From Flavobacteriaceae bacterium R38 (GTDB lineage: Bacteria; Bacteroidota; Bacteroidia; Flavobacteriales; Flavobacteriaceae): a stretch of DNA of 64,000 bases. The DNA lies in assembly GCA_009901575.1 (NCBI GenBank), contig WXYP01000001.1:62001-126000 (forward strand), written 5' to 3'. Below, in pieces: positions 38,567 through 48,806 of the stretch. A program made the position numbers and the translations under genes. Position 1 is the stretch's first letter, and each line of letters opens with the position of its first letter. The notes under the pieces were generated by a model. The model had not been told where the DNA came from. It made no database searches and saw only the letters and a program-made list of their open reading frames with translations.

Positions 38567-38624
38567 TGGTAGTAATCTTTAAATGAACAGATTGCTTCGT
38601 CATTTTAAAATTCCTCGCAATGAC
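38537..38624. repeat. Dispersed repeat with inverted ends (copy 2), overlapping metH stop
   Basis: It starts GTCATTACGAG inside the metH reading frame and ends CCTCGCAATGAC in the intergenic space. It aligns with copy 1 (37398-37493) over its whole length with small differences. Confidence 0.75.
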
Positions 38625-38694
38625 GAATAGTAATTATAATATAGAACTTCTGTAAAAAACAGGAAATCGAAGATTCGATGTAGTCAATAATAAA

Positions 38695-41379
38695 ATGAAA
38701 AACAACGACAATAAATACTTAACACTTTCTGGTCTTGAGCCTTTAATAGTTACGCCCGAAAGTAACTTTATTAATGTGGGAGAGCGTACCAATGTTACAG
38801 GTTCGAGAAAATTTTTAAGGCTGATTAAAGAAGAAAAATTTGAAGAGGCTTTAAGTGTTGCAAGATCCCAGGTTGAAGGGGGAGCACAAATCATCGATAT
38901 TAATATGGATGAAGGAATGCTCGATGGTGTTAAAATGATGACTACTTTTCTTAATCTTATTGCTTCAGAACCGGATATTTCTAAGGTTCCGATAATGATT
39001 GATAGCTCTAAATGGGAAATTATTGAGGCAGGACTGCAAGTAGTACAAGGAAAATGCGTGGTTAATTCGATAAGTCTTAAAGAAGGGGAAGAAACTTTTA
39101 TCGAACATGCAAAAAGGATTAAATGGTATGGAGCGGCTGTGATAGTAATGGCATTTGATGAAGTTGGGCAAGCCGATAACTATGAGCGCCGAATTGAAAT
39201 ATGCGAACGTTCTTATCGCATTTTGGTTGATAAAGTGAATTTTCCTCCCCAGGATATTATTTTCGATCCTAATATATTCCCGGTAGCTACGGGAATGGAA
39301 GAACATAAATTAAACGCTCTTGATTTTTTTAGAGCTACAAAATGGATCAGGGAAAACCTTCCTTATGCTCATGTGAGTGGAGGAGTGAGTAATGTTTCTT
39401 TTTCTTTTAGAGGGAATAATACTGTTCGTGAAGCCATGCATTCGGCATTCTTATTTCACGCTATCAGGAATGGAATGACTATGGGGATAGTTAATCCTCA
39501 AATGTTAGAGGTTTATGATGATATCCCTAAAGATTTATTAGAACATGTAGAAGATGTTTTACTGAATAGAAGGGATGATGCTACAGAGCGCTTGCTGGAT
39601 TTTGCAGAAACGGTAAAAGGAAATGGAAAAGTAGCAGATAAACAGAACTTAGCATGGAGAGAAACACCTTTACAGGAGCGTATTACACATTCGTTAGTTA
39701 AAGGAATCGATGAATATATAACCGAAGATGTTGAAGAGGCAAGGTTAAGTGTTGACAAACCAATACAAGTAATAGAAGGGCATTTAATGGCAGGGATGAA
39801 TGTAGTAGGAGATTTATTTGGAAGCGGAAAAATGTTTTTACCGCAAGTAGTAAAATCGGCCAGGGTAATGAAAAAAGCTGTTGCTTATTTATTGCCTTTT
39901 ATTGAAGCAGAAAAAGACGGGAAAGTGGAAGCAGCCGGTAAAATTTTGCTGGCCACAGTAAAAGGGGATGTTCATGATATTGGTAAAAATATAGTTGGAG
40001 TCGTGTTGGGCTGCAATAATTATGAAATTGTGGACTTAGGAGTGATGGTGCCACCGGAAAAAATTATTGAAACAGCTGCAAAAGAAGAAGTTGATATTAT
40101 TGGGCTTAGCGGACTTATTACGCCTTCCCTGGATGAGATGGTATATCTTGCCGGAGAAATGGAAAAACGGGAAATGGATATTCCGTTATTGATTGGAGGA
40201 GCCACTACTTCAAGAGCTCATACAGCAGTGAAAATTGCACCCAGTTACTCCAAATCGGTAATGCATGTCAATGATGCTTCCAGAGCCGTTACTGTAGTAG
40301 GGAATTTACTTCAGGAAGAAAATCAGTCTTTCAAAAAAGAAATCCGAGAAGAGTACGAAAAATTCAGGGAGCAATTTTTAACAAGAGGAAAACAAAAAGA
40401 ATATTTGCCTATTGCAGCTGCTCGGAAAAATAAATTACAACTCAATTGGAGTGAATATCAACCGGAAAAACCAAATCAACGAGGAGTTCATGTTATAGAA
40501 AACCTGGATTTGAAAGTTTTGGAAGATTATATTGATTGGAGTCCGTTTTTTAGAAGCTGGGATTTACATGGGAGATACCCTCAGATTTTAACTGATGAAG
40601 TAGTTGGAGAACAGGCTACAATTTTGTTTAAAGATGCTAAAATATTACTCAAGCGAATTGTTGATGAGAAATTACTAAAAGCCAAAGCTGTTTATGGCAT
40701 TTTTCCAGCTAATACTGTTAATGATGATGATATCCAGGTATATGAAGATAATAACAGAGAACAAGTATCAGGAACCTTTTTAAGCCTTCGTCAGCAATTG
40801 AAAAAACATCAGAATAAATCTAATATCGGATTATCAGATTATATAGCTCCTAAAGAAAGTGGAGTTGAAGATTATATAGGGTGTTTTTGTGTAACCACCG
40901 GGTTTGGAACCGAAAAACTGGCCAAAGAATTTGAAGAGAATCACGACGACTATAATGCTATTATGGTTAAAGCTCTTGCAGATAGATTTGCCGAAGCTTT
41001 TGCTGAATATTTACATGAAAAAATTCGTAAAGAATACTGGGGGTATGCAAATAATGAAGTATTGAATAATGAAGAACTGATTAAAGAGAGCTATAAAGGA
41101 ATTCGTCCGGCTCCTGGTTATCCTGCTTGTCCGGATCACCTGGAAAAAAATACTATTTGGGAATTATTAAATGTAGAAGAACGAATAGGAGTAAAACTCA
41201 CAGAAAGTTTAGCAATGTGGCCGGCAGCTTCAGTATCTGGATATTATATAAGTCATCCGGAAAGTAAATATTTTGGATTGGGAAAAATAAAAGAAGATCA
41301 GTTAAAAGATTATGCTGTAAGGAGAGGTATTCCTTTAGATGAAGCGAGAAAATGGTTGAATCCGAATTTGGCTGATTAA
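38695..41379 (+). CDS. metH: Methionine synthase, folate/cobalamin/activation half (split MetH)
   Basis: 894 residues: binds methyltetrahydrofolate (pterin domain, about 20-290, [14 protein letters not shown]), has the helical cap and B12-binding domain with cobalamin ligand H427 in DVHDIG and [13 protein letters not shown], and ends with the SAM-dependent activation domain (about 560-890, [15 protein letters not shown]). It works with the homocysteine half just upstream. About 130 bases with a repeat copy separate the two frames. Probably under the same SAM-I riboswitch. Confidence 0.96.
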   Translation: MKNNDNKYLTLSGLEPLIVTPESNFINVGERTNVTGSRKFLRLIKEEKFEEALSVARSQVEGGAQIIDINMDEGMLDGVKMMTTFLNLIASEPDISKVPIMIDSSKWEIIEAGLQVVQGKCVVNSISLKEGEETFIEHAKRIKWYGAAVIVMAFDEVGQADNYERRIEICERSYRILVDKVNFPPQDIIFDPNIFPVATGMEEHKLNALDFFRATKWIRENLPYAHVSGGVSNVSFSFRGNNTVREAMHSAFLFHAIRNGMTMGIVNPQMLEVYDDIPKDLLEHVEDVLLNRRDDATERLLDFAETVKGNGKVADKQNLAWRETPLQERITHSLVKGIDEYITEDVEEARLSVDKPIQVIEGHLMAGMNVVGDLFGSGKMFLPQVVKSARVMKKAVAYLLPFIEAEKDGKVEAAGKILLATVKGDVHDIGKNIVGVVLGCNNYEIVDLGVMVPPEKIIETAAKEEVDIIGLSGLITPSLDEMVYLAGEMEKREMDIPLLIGGATTSRAHTAVKIAPSYSKSVMHVNDASRAVTVVGNLLQEENQSFKKEIREEYEKFREQFLTRGKQKEYLPIAAARKNKLQLNWSEYQPEKPNQRGVHVIENLDLKVLEDYIDWSPFFRSWDLHGRYPQILTDEVVGEQATILFKDAKILLKRIVDEKLLKAKAVYGIFPANTVNDDDIQVYEDNNREQVSGTFLSLRQQLKKHQNKSNIGLSDYIAPKESGVEDYIGCFCVTTGFGTEKLAKEFEENHDDYNAIMVKALADRFAEAFAEYLHEKIRKEYWGYANNEVLNNEELIKESYKGIRPAPGYPACPDHLEKNTIWELLNVEERIGVKLTESLAMWPAASVSGYYISHPESKYFGLGKIKEDQLKDYAVRRGIPLDEARKWLNPNLAD

Positions 41380-41571
41380 TTACTCTTTTTAAAGAGAACT
41401 TAGTAAAGCGTTAAGGATTGAGGTCATGTTTGAGCTCTTTTTGTTGTTTTTAAAATGATAAACTAACAAAAAAGCGAGTACCGAAAGCCTGCCTGAAGTG
41501 TAAACGAAAGGAACGCAAAAAATGAAAAAAATAAAACAGATGACATCTGACAAAATAATAAGAATAAACTG

Positions 41572-42528
41572 ATGAAGGTCACAGAACATATAAAACAAGC
41601 AAACGGAAAAACATTATTTTCTTTTGAAATACTTCCTCCTTTAAAAGGGCAAAACATTCAATCGGTTTTTGATGGAATCGATCCTTTAATGGAGTTTAAT
41701 CCGCCTTTTATAGATGTTACTTATCATAGAGAAGAATATATTTATAAAGAATTAGAGAACGGACTTCTACAAAAGAAAGTAGTTAGGAAACGTCCCGGAA
41801 CGGTAGGGATTTGTGCTGCAATTCAAAATAAATATAATGTAGATGCAGTACCTCATATTCTGTGTGGTGGATTTACAAGAGAAGATACAGAAAACTTTTT
41901 GGTAGATCTTGATTTTCTGGGGATAGATAATGTAGTTGCTTTACGAGGAGATGCAGTTAAAAGTGAAACTTATTTTACTCCCGAAAAAGACGGAAATCAA
42001 TATGCAACAGACCTGGTAAAGCAAATAGTGTGTCTTAACAATGGAAAATATCTGGATGAAGACCTGGAAAATAAAGCGAAAACCGATTTTTGTGTTGGAG
42101 TAGCTGGTTATCCCGAAAAACATCTGGAAGCTCCTAGTTTAGATAGTGATATTCATTTTTTGAAGAAAAAAATTGAAGCCGGGGCTACTTATATTGTTAC
42201 CCAGATGTTTTTTGACAATCAGCGTTTTTTCAACTTTGTAAAGAAATGTAGGAAAGCAGGAATTACAGTACCAATTGTTCCCGGATTAAAACCGATTGCT
42301 ACAAAAAAACAACTGAATTTAATTCCGCATCGTTTTAATGTAGATATCCCTGATGATTTAATTATGGAAGTCGTTAAATGTAAAGATAATAAGGCTGTAA
42401 GACAGGTAGGAATAGAGTGGTGTACAGCACAGAGTAAAGAATTAATTGCAGAAGGAATACCGGTTTTACATTATTATTCGATGGGAAAAGCAGATAATAT
42501 TAAAATGATTGCTAAAGAAATTTTTTAA
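41572..42528 (+). CDS. metF: 5,10-methylenetetrahydrofolate reductase
   Basis: 318 residues, FAD TIM-barrel enzyme that makes 5-methyl-THF for MetH. FSFEILPPLKG near the N-terminus carries the catalytic Glu; LCGGFTREDTENFL, VALRGDA and TQMFFDNQRFFNFV are the other conserved blocks. It lies 192 bases after the cobalamin half of metH, completing the methyl-transfer set. The gap holds no hairpin that I would call a terminator, so read-through from the metH transcript is likely. Confidence 0.96.
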   Translation: MKVTEHIKQANGKTLFSFEILPPLKGQNIQSVFDGIDPLMEFNPPFIDVTYHREEYIYKELENGLLQKKVVRKRPGTVGICAAIQNKYNVDAVPHILCGGFTREDTENFLVDLDFLGIDNVVALRGDAVKSETYFTPEKDGNQYATDLVKQIVCLNNGKYLDEDLENKAKTDFCVGVAGYPEKHLEAPSLDSDIHFLKKKIEAGATYIVTQMFFDNQRFFNFVKKCRKAGITVPIVPGLKPIATKKQLNLIPHRFNVDIPDDLIMEVVKCKDNKAVRQVGIEWCTAQSKELIAEGIPVLHYYSMGKADNIKMIAKEIF

Positions 42529-42554
42529 ATGTGCTACATTTGTCACCTAAGGCA

Positions 42555-43646
42555 ATGAAGCGACTTTTTTTCCTATTATCTGCAATTATAACTTCTGTGT
42601 GTTTTTCTCAGGAAAAACAGTATTCAGATTACTTTGATGTCAATTATTTTTATGGAAATATCATAAATCATAATAATGATATCTTACCTTTAATAACAGA
42701 TCGTCCAGAGGGAGTCATTTTAAGCTGGAACAGGAAGACCTTTGGGTTTAAAGATTGGGAACAACATTACAACTACCCGGATTTTGGAGCTTCTTTTATT
42801 TACCAGAATTTTAAAAATGAATCTCTTGGGGAGAATTACGGCATCTATGCCCACTATAATTTCTATTTTTTAAAGCGTAATTTACTATTTCGTGTAGGCC
42901 AGGGCCTGGCAGTTGCTACTAATCCTTTTGATAAAGAAACCAACTTTAGAAATGTTGCTTTTGGAAGTCGTTTACTAAGCAGTACTTATGTTTTAATCAA
43001 TTATAAAAAAGAAAATATCATTGATCGTTTTGGATTACAGGCAGGTTTGGCCTTGATACATTATAGCAATGCAAATTTTAAAGCCCCTAATACCAGTGTC
43101 AATAGTATAAGCTTAAATGTTGGGGTCACTTATAATTTAGATGAAGACTTACCGGAATATCAGAATACATTGGTTAAAGAAAAGTATACAGAGCCTGTAA
43201 AATTTAATTTTGCTTTTAGAAGTGGTGTCAACGAAAGCGATATTATAGACAGCGGTGTTTTTCCATTTTATATACTTTCGGCTTATGCAGATAAACGTTT
43301 AAATAGAAAAAGTGCAATACAATTGGGAAGTGAAATTTTCTTTTCAAATTTTCTAAAGAAATACATCAGGTTTCAAAGTATAGCTTTCCCTGAAAACGAA
43401 ATAGAAGGCGATGAAGATTTTAAAAGAGTAGGAGTTTTTGCCGGGCATGAATTATTTGTAAATAGATTTTCAGTTCTCACACAAGTCGGATATTATGTGT
43501 ATTGGCCTGTTTCTTTTGAGGATAGAGTATATTTGAGGGCTGGTTTAAAACGATATTTTGGTAAAAAACTATATGGTTCATTAACATTAAAATCACATGG
43601 TGCCCAGGCAGAAAATGTGGAGTTTGGGATAGGTATAAGATTGTAA
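42555..43646 (+). CDS. Acyloxyacyl hydrolase / PagL-like lipid A deacylase
   Basis: About 363 residues from the ATG at 42555, which opens a signal peptide (MKRLFFLLSAIITSVCFSQ); the frame reaches a GTG at 42531. An outer-membrane beta-barrel. The PagL-type catalytic pair is visible as H169-Y-S171-N in LIHYSNANF. Such enzymes remove a 3-O-acyl chain from lipid A. It follows metF closely and precedes two more envelope genes in the same direction, suggesting read-through from the metH-metF transcript. Confidence 0.83.
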   Translation: MKRLFFLLSAIITSVCFSQEKQYSDYFDVNYFYGNIINHNNDILPLITDRPEGVILSWNRKTFGFKDWEQHYNYPDFGASFIYQNFKNESLGENYGIYAHYNFYFLKRNLLFRVGQGLAVATNPFDKETNFRNVAFGSRLLSSTYVLINYKKENIIDRFGLQAGLALIHYSNANFKAPNTSVNSISLNVGVTYNLDEDLPEYQNTLVKEKYTEPVKFNFAFRSGVNESDIIDSGVFPFYILSAYADKRLNRKSAIQLGSEIFFSNFLKKYIRFQSIAFPENEIEGDEDFKRVGVFAGHELFVNRFSVLTQVGYYVYWPVSFEDRVYLRAGLKRYFGKKLYGSLTLKSHGAQAENVEFGIGIRL

Positions 43647-43647
43647 A

Positions 43648-44391
43648 ATGAAGAGATTAATATATATATTGATATTGATAATTTTTGCTTGTGATAGTGA
43701 AAGTGCTTCAGATTGTTTTCAAACTACAGGGAATATAATTACTGAAACGAGAGAGGTTACAGCATTTTCGAGGATTTTGGTAGAAGAAAATGTGAGAATG
43801 ATTATTAGGGAAGGAGACAATTTTGAGGTTTTGGTTGAAGCAGGAGAGAATTTAATCAATGATGTGGAAACAGAGGTGATTGAAGGTCAATTGATTTTAA
43901 GAGATAATAATGGATGCAATCTTTTTAGAGAAATAGCAACAACTCTTATTACAGTGACTGCACCAAACGTAACAGAGATACGAAGCTCTACTCAGTTTGA
44001 TATCCGTTCTGAAGGAGTCTTGACATTTCCGGATTTAGTAATCCTTTCTGAAGATTTTAGGAGTGAGTTTCTAAGTACCGGGAACTTTTTTTTAAATGTC
44101 AGGAATAATTCGATAAGAGTAATATTCAACAATCTTTCCAATTGTTTTATAGAAGGTACTACTACTAATCTTAATATAAATTTTGTTTCAGGTAACAGTA
44201 GATTTGAAGGAGAAGACTTAATTGCAGAAAATATTACTATATTTCATCGTGGTACTAATGATATGCTTCTTTTTCCGACTATAAGTATACAAGGAGACAT
44301 TTTTAGTACAGGAGATGTACAACTGTTTAATAGGCCGGAGACTGTTGAGGTGACAGAGCATTTTGACGGAAGGCTAATTTTCAGGAATTAA
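43648..44391 (+). CDS. Head GIN domain (DUF2807) lipoprotein
   Basis: 247 residues with a lipoprotein signal (lipobox IIFAC, C15). The body is a right-handed beta-helix type DUF2807 auto-transporter-like adhesin head: TREVTAFSRILVEENVRMIIREGD with the pattern of alternating beta strands, later TNLNINFVSGNSRFEGEDL. Its function is unknown; such proteins sit at the cell surface or in the periplasm. It lies 1 base after the deacylase stop, and its stop overlaps the next start (TAATG), so these genes are coupled. Confidence 0.85.
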   Translation: MKRLIYILILIIFACDSESASDCFQTTGNIITETREVTAFSRILVEENVRMIIREGDNFEVLVEAGENLINDVETEVIEGQLILRDNNGCNLFREIATTLITVTAPNVTEIRSSTQFDIRSEGVLTFPDLVILSEDFRSEFLSTGNFFLNVRNNSIRVIFNNLSNCFIEGTTTNLNINFVSGNSRFEGEDLIAENITIFHRGTNDMLLFPTISIQGDIFSTGDVQLFNRPETVEVTEHFDGRLIFRN

Positions 44392-45503
44392 TGAACAAAA
44401 AAATTATAATAGGTATTGTGATCGGTTTTTTTTCATGTCTTCAAACTCTTTTTGCCCAGAATATTGAGGGAAGAAAAGGAATAAAAAAAGGAGAGCGCAT
44501 TATACATAAACTGATTAGAAAAAAGAAGGTTCCGGGTATTGCCATCACAGTGATCAAAAATGATGAAGTTTTTTGGCAAAAAGGTTATGGTTATGCAGAT
44601 ATAAAAGAGAAAAAAACTGTAGACCCTAAAAACACATTATTCAGAATTGCAAGTGTATCCAAACCGATTTCGGCTACAGGATTGGCCAAATTGGTTGAAG
44701 AAAAAAAAATAGATCTGGATGCCTCTCTTTACGATTACGTGCCATTTTTCCCTAAAAAGAAATACGATTTTACTATTAGGCAGTTAGGTGGACATCTTGC
44801 AGGTATCCGAACCTATAAAGGCCGGGAATTTTTTAATAAAAAAAACTTATCTATTAGAGAAGGAGTAGCGTTATTTGAAAATGATTCTTTACTATTTGAA
44901 CCCGGAACAGCATACGCGTACAATAGTTATGATTGGGTACTGATCTCTTTGGCTATCCAGGAAGTTTTAAAAACCTCTTATGAGGCTGTCATTAAAGAAA
45001 AAGTCATAGATCCTTTAAAACTTACTCATACTTTCCCAGATAAGAATGATGACACTATAGCAAATAAAGCAGTTTTCTACTCTAAGAGAGGAAAAAGAAG
45101 GTTTCGTTTGGCAGCTGAGGTTGACAATTATTTTAAACTGGCCGGAGGAGGATATCTTTCGACTTCGGATGATGTTGCTAAATTTGGAAATGCATATTTA
45201 AAAGGTGATTTTATCCCCAAAGAGATTGCTTCTCAATTTGTTGAATCTCAAAAAATAAATAAAAATCTTACGTATTACGGATTGGGTTGGGAAAGCAGTT
45301 TTGATACTGGTAACAGGCCTTATTTTGGGCATACAGGCAACGGGATAGGAGGATATGCAGTCTTTAGAGTGTATCCGGAACAAAATATGGTATTTTCTAT
45401 TTTGACGAACGTAACTAATCCCGGGATAGAAGATGAGCTAAATCAACTTATTGAGACCGTATTGAGCGAAGTAGAAAAATCTACGAAGACGTCAGTTCCC
45501 TAA
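44391..45503 (+). CDS. Serine hydrolase, beta-lactamase class C-like
   Basis: 370 residues with signal peptide (to about residue 25, LFAQ). The catalytic SxxK is S88-V-S-K91; YNS stands at the YxN position within YAYNSYDW, and HTGNGIGG replaces KTG. These marks fit the peptidase S12/esterase branch rather than a true beta-lactamase. Translation is coupled to the GIN-domain gene (one-base overlap). Its 3' end overlaps the convergent gldA by 23 bases. Confidence 0.88.
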   Translation: MNKKIIIGIVIGFFSCLQTLFAQNIEGRKGIKKGERIIHKLIRKKKVPGIAITVIKNDEVFWQKGYGYADIKEKKTVDPKNTLFRIASVSKPISATGLAKLVEEKKIDLDASLYDYVPFFPKKKYDFTIRQLGGHLAGIRTYKGREFFNKKNLSIREGVALFENDSLLFEPGTAYAYNSYDWVLISLAIQEVLKTSYEAVIKEKVIDPLKLTHTFPDKNDDTIANKAVFYSKRGKRRFRLAAEVDNYFKLAGGGYLSTSDDVAKFGNAYLKGDFIPKEIASQFVESQKINKNLTYYGLGWESSFDTGNRPYFGHTGNGIGGYAVFRVYPEQNMVFSILTNVTNPGIEDELNQLIETVLSEVEKSTKTSVP

Positions 45504-46377
45504 ATAAACTCTCCAGGTTTTTATTCTTCTGATTAAGCTGAAGAATTTTGAGTCCGTTATCATGTGCAAAATCAAAAACTACAGATCGCATGTCTTTTTT
45601 TGAAGAAAAATGAAGTTCATAAGTTAAGTCATGAACATTTTTGACAGTTTCAATATGAGGTAACTGTTGTAAAAGTACATCTTCGACGCGGTAGTCGAAT
45701 TCAACTTCAATAATTTGTTCATTATCTTCTCGTAATTCCGAGAGTTTTTTATCGGCAACAATTTCTCCTTTATTTATAATGATAACACGATCGCAGATAG
45801 CCTCGACTTCCTGCATAATATGTGTAGAAAGTAAAACTGTTTTATTTTTTCCTGCACTTTTGATCAGTTCCCTTATTTCAACCAATTGATTAGGGTCAAG
45901 TCCGGTAGTTGGCTCATCCAGGATGAGTACACTTGGATCGTGCAAAAGCGCTGTAGCTAATCCCACTCTTTGTCGATATCCTTTTGATAACTGGCCTATT
46001 TTTTTGTGAGCCTCAGGTGTCAAGCCCGTACGTTCGATAACTTCTTGTACTCTCTCTTTTTTAACCTTGTAAATATTTGCATTAAAAGCCAGGTATTCTT
46101 TGATATACATATCCAGATAGAGCGGATTGTGTTCTGGTAAATAACCTATACTTTTTTGAACCTCTCTTTTAGAAACGTTTACATTAAAATCGTCTACAAA
46201 TGCATCTCCGTCACTGGATTTTATATAGGTAGTCAATATTTTCATCATGGTTGATTTTCCAGCTCCGTTGGGCCCTAGAAAACCGACGATTTCACCTTTT
46301 TCGATAGAAAAAGAAATATTGTTGAGCGCTCTTTGAGCCCCGTAATTTTTGGTAATACCAGCTACTTTAATCGACAT
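45481..46377 (-). CDS. gldA: Gliding motility ABC transporter ATP-binding protein GldA
   Basis: 298 residues. Walker A GPNGAGKS (35-42), signature QLSKGYRQRVGLA, Walker B LILDEPTTGLD, and the H-loop Ser-Thr-His. The C-terminal ~80 residues match the GldA-type extension. In flavobacteria GldA works with GldF and GldG in an ABC exporter needed for gliding; those partners are not in this window. It could be a general ABC-2 ATPase, but the flavobacterial context favours GldA. It overlaps the serine hydrolase gene tail to tail. Confidence 0.85.
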   Translation of the reverse strand: MSIKVAGITKNYGAQRALNNISFSIEKGEIVGFLGPNGAGKSTMMKILTTYIKSSDGDAFVDDFNVNVSKREVQKSIGYLPEHNPLYLDMYIKEYLAFNANIYKVKKERVQEVIERTGLTPEAHKKIGQLSKGYRQRVGLATALLHDPSVLILDEPTTGLDPNQLVEIRELIKSAGKNKTVLLSTHIMQEVEAICDRVIIINKGEIVADKKLSELREDNEQIIEVEFDYRVEDVLLQQLPHIETVKNVHDLTYELHFSSKKDMRSVVFDFAHDNGLKILQLNQKNKNLESLFRELTSS

Positions 46378-46497
46378 TCCTGAATTTTATAAAACGAAAA
46401 TAAATTTATTTTATCAGGAAAGCAATTTTCTTTGGATTTCAAATTAAAAGATCAATAAATGTATCAGAACTTTTATAAGCTTTTTTAACAACGGTAT

Positions 46498-46782
46498 TTA
46501 TGGACAGTCTAAAGTACCTGCAATACCAGTAGTGCCACCTGGAGGAGGAGGCATTGTTACTCCAGTAGGGTTTGTAGTTGCAGTAAGAGGACCACATGTA
46601 CATGATTCCGTTTCCGGATTTGTCGTATCGCAATTATCACAATTGGTCATTGTTATTGGGTTTGTGTTACTGTCTACATCGGTGGTATTAGTATTAGTGC
46701 CGCCTCTTAACTGATTTGGATCTATCAATTTTGCAATACGGTATTTATTCAGAGTTAAACCTTTTTGTCTGCGTTTTTTCAT
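46498..46782 (-). CDS. Leader-type precursor peptide B1 (class I lanthipeptide-like leader)
   Basis: 94 residues. The leader KGLTLNKYRIAKL followed by GG at 27-28 matches the Bacteroidota class I lanthipeptide-type leader (L-x-L-N-K-x-x-I). The core is rich in Thr, Asn and Pro with PPPPGG, and has five Cys including CDNC, CTC and a near-terminal DCP. It lies 99 bases downstream of regulator 1 on the same strand, with its own TTCATGAAT site 86 bp before the ATG. B2 shares the TNTN repeats and the polyproline stretch. Whether it is modified is unknown. Confidence 0.75.
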   Translation of the reverse strand: MKKRRQKGLTLNKYRIAKLIDPNQLRGGTNTNTTDVDSNTNPITMTNCDNCDTTNPETESCTCGPLTATTNPTGVTMPPPPGGTTGIAGTLDCP

Positions 46783-46867
46783 TGTTCTTTTTTTAAAATT
46801 TAATTTTTATATAACGCTTAGAAAGTAACTGTATAAATTACCTATTAGAAAATTATAAATGCATAAT

Positions 46868-46876
46868 TTCATGAAT
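46868..46876. promoter_or_regulatory. TTCATGAAT site upstream of peptide B1
   Basis: The palindromic TTCATGAAT lies 86 bp before the B1 start codon and 6 bases beyond the stop codon of regulator 1. The same motif stands at matching distances before B2 and B3. Confidence 0.6.
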
Positions 46877-46881
46877 TTACG

Positions 46882-48567
46882 CTATTTTACCTTTTTCTTG
46901 AGTTCTCTGATATAGTAAGACGGATGTATTTTAGTTTGCTTGTAAAATGCATCGGTAAAAGATTTTACGTTATTAAAACCAACTTCAAAGGCAATAGCCT
47001 TAATAGTGTATTTTCTTAATTTAGGTTGTTCTTTTAAAGCTTCAACAATATAATTGATCCTTAAGTTTGAAAGATAAGCGCTGAAGTTCTTATTCATATG
47101 AAAATTTATAACCTTAGAAAGGTAATTACTGTTAGTTTCTATTTTTTTGGCTAAACTATCTAAGGTAATTGAACCATCTAAAAAACCTTTTTGTTCTTCA
47201 AATACCGTAATCTTATTTAAAATATCAGAAACGATATCTTTAGGAATCTTAAGCTCTTTTTTTAATGCCCTAAGAGGTTTATGGGGGATTTTTTTTTCCT
47301 GGAGAAGAATTTCAAATCGTTTTTTATAATTGGCTTCTCGCCTTTTAAAGAAAAAGAAAGTTATTAAGACTAAAAGTACTGTACATATAATGGTAAGATA
47401 GATGGCTTGTGATTTTTTACGATCTTTTTCTTTAAGTTTAGTTATTAATATTTCTTTTTTTGAGACAAGTTTAGGAATATCGTATTGATTTGAAATAGAG
47501 TTTTTTAAAATATCACCATTACTATCTAAAATACTGTCAAAATGAAGTTGTTTTTCAATATAGAGAAGTTGATTTTTTAAATCGTTTTTATTTTTATAAT
47601 AATTGTAAAGAAGCTCATAATTTTCTTTGAGTTCCCATGCATATTTTTGAGTATTTTGAATGATGGTATCAATTTTTTTAAATTGCTTTAATGCTGCTTT
47701 CCAATTGTTTACTTCTTTTAAGCTTTTACCCAGGTATAAATTTGATATTGCAAGATTAATACTGTCTACCGTTCCTTTTACTTGAGGTAAGTATTTTGAT
47801 ATGCTGTCAATAGTTTGTTGATAGTTTTCTTTTTCATAATTGATATATGCTTCTATTATTCTTGAAGTGTGATATTGGGATAATTTATTATAAGTTTTAG
47901 CTTCTTTAATATGTAATTGGTTATAATAAAATGCAGAATCTAATTTTTTATCATGAAAATAAGAGATAGAAAGTGAGTGTAAGAAATTTAAATAATCATT
48001 AATATGTTTAGTTTTTAGATTGTTTTTTACAAGATATTGGTATCCGTTTTTAAAAACTATTGAAGCATTCTTAAAATCTTTTATACGTAATCGTTCTAAA
48101 CCGATGTTATGTTCAACTGAATTAATAAAATTTTGATTATTGTAAGAATTGATGTTTTTTTTAGCTTTTAAATAATATTCTAGTGCGAGTTTATAATCTC
48201 CTTTTATATGTAATAAGGCTCCTTTTCGATTATATATATTTGGAGTAAATACAGATTTGTTATTTCTGTTATATAATAAAGCACTATCCAGGTACTTTAA
48301 AGAGTTATTAAAATCTTTAGTGTTAATTTCTGATAAATAAAAATACCCTTCTACAGCTCTTAAATTGTCGTTTCTTTTTTTTGCCTTTTTTAAATATGCA
48401 TTGGCATATATATTCCCTTTTTCAACATTGTCATAGTTAATTTTTATTTTTTCATAAAGATCTTTATAACTTTTGGTTATTAATGAATCATTTTGATTGA
48501 TATTCTGAGAATTACCGGCTTGTATTATAAATAAGAATAAGATAAAAGAGATTATACGGAGAATCAT
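46882..48567 (-). CDS. TPR-TM-AraC membrane-anchored transcriptional regulator 1
   Basis: About 561 residues from the ATG at 48567, which opens a signal peptide (MILRIISFILFLFIIQAGNS); an ATG 15 codons upstream is possible. The exported N-terminal ~370 residues are TPR-like helices (repeats such as YYLKAKKNI, FKKIDTIIQ). One transmembrane helix follows (about 385-406), then a cytoplasmic linker and a C-terminal AraC-type double helix-turn-helix (last ~100 residues, AIAFEVGFNNVKSFTDAFYKQ). There is no kinase or receiver domain, so sensing and DNA binding are in one chain. Closely related to regulators 2 and 3, each linked to precursor peptides. Confidence 0.9.
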   Translation of the reverse strand: MILRIISFILFLFIIQAGNSQNINQNDSLITKSYKDLYEKIKINYDNVEKGNIYANAYLKKAKKRNDNLRAVEGYFYLSEINTKDFNNSLKYLDSALLYNRNNKSVFTPNIYNRKGALLHIKGDYKLALEYYLKAKKNINSYNNQNFINSVEHNIGLERLRIKDFKNASIVFKNGYQYLVKNNLKTKHINDYLNFLHSLSISYFHDKKLDSAFYYNQLHIKEAKTYNKLSQYHTSRIIEAYINYEKENYQQTIDSISKYLPQVKGTVDSINLAISNLYLGKSLKEVNNWKAALKQFKKIDTIIQNTQKYAWELKENYELLYNYYKNKNDLKNQLLYIEKQLHFDSILDSNGDILKNSISNQYDIPKLVSKKEILITKLKEKDRKKSQAIYLTIICTVLLVLITFFFFKRREANYKKRFEILLQEKKIPHKPLRALKKELKIPKDIVSDILNKITVFEEQKGFLDGSITLDSLAKKIETNSNYLSKVINFHMNKNFSAYLSNLRINYIVEALKEQPKLRKYTIKAIAFEVGFNNVKSFTDAFYKQTKIHPSYYIRELKKKVK

Positions 48568-48681
48568 TAGTCGGTTAGCTGTTTTAGAAAATATGGTTAT
48601 TCTTAAGATCATCTTTACAGTTAAATATAGAGTTTTTTCTTAAACACTTGCGATGCTTTTTACCATATGAAAAAAGGTAAA

Positions 48682-48690
48682 TTTATGAAT
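48682..48690. promoter_or_regulatory. Degenerate operator upstream of peptide A1
   Basis: TTTATGAAT is one mismatch from TTCATGAAT and ends 117 bp before the A1 ATG, the same distance as the clean sites before A2 and A3. No good second repeat 21 bp away was found, so this is weaker. Confidence 0.4.
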
Positions 48691-48756
48691 TTATGCATCG
48701 AAAGATTGGTTGTAGTTTGATTGAAAGATAATTTTAAACTTGAAGAAATGCTAAAA

Positions 48757-48764
48757 GTGTACAC
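48757..48764. promoter_or_regulatory. GTGnnCAC box of peptide A1
   Basis: GTGTACAC, a perfect palindrome beginning 50 bp before the A1 ATG. Equivalent boxes precede A2, A3a and A4. Confidence 0.5.
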
Positions 48765-48806
48765 AAAAAGAGCATTCTAACTAAACCATAATTTAAAATT
48801 ACAATC

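Noticed and set aside
37544-41379. Split methionine synthase as a frameshifted or interrupted gene
   Set aside because: Each half has complete domains and its own start, and this split is common in flavobacteria. The repeat between the halves is noted separately.
44391-45503. Serine hydrolase as a true class C beta-lactamase
   Set aside because: SxxK is present, but YNS and HTG replace the class C YxN and KTG patterns; better called an S12-type hydrolase.
46532-46714. Plus-strand frame opposite peptide B1
   Set aside because: Shadow of the B1 core. B1 has a recognisable leader and operator, whereas this frame does not.
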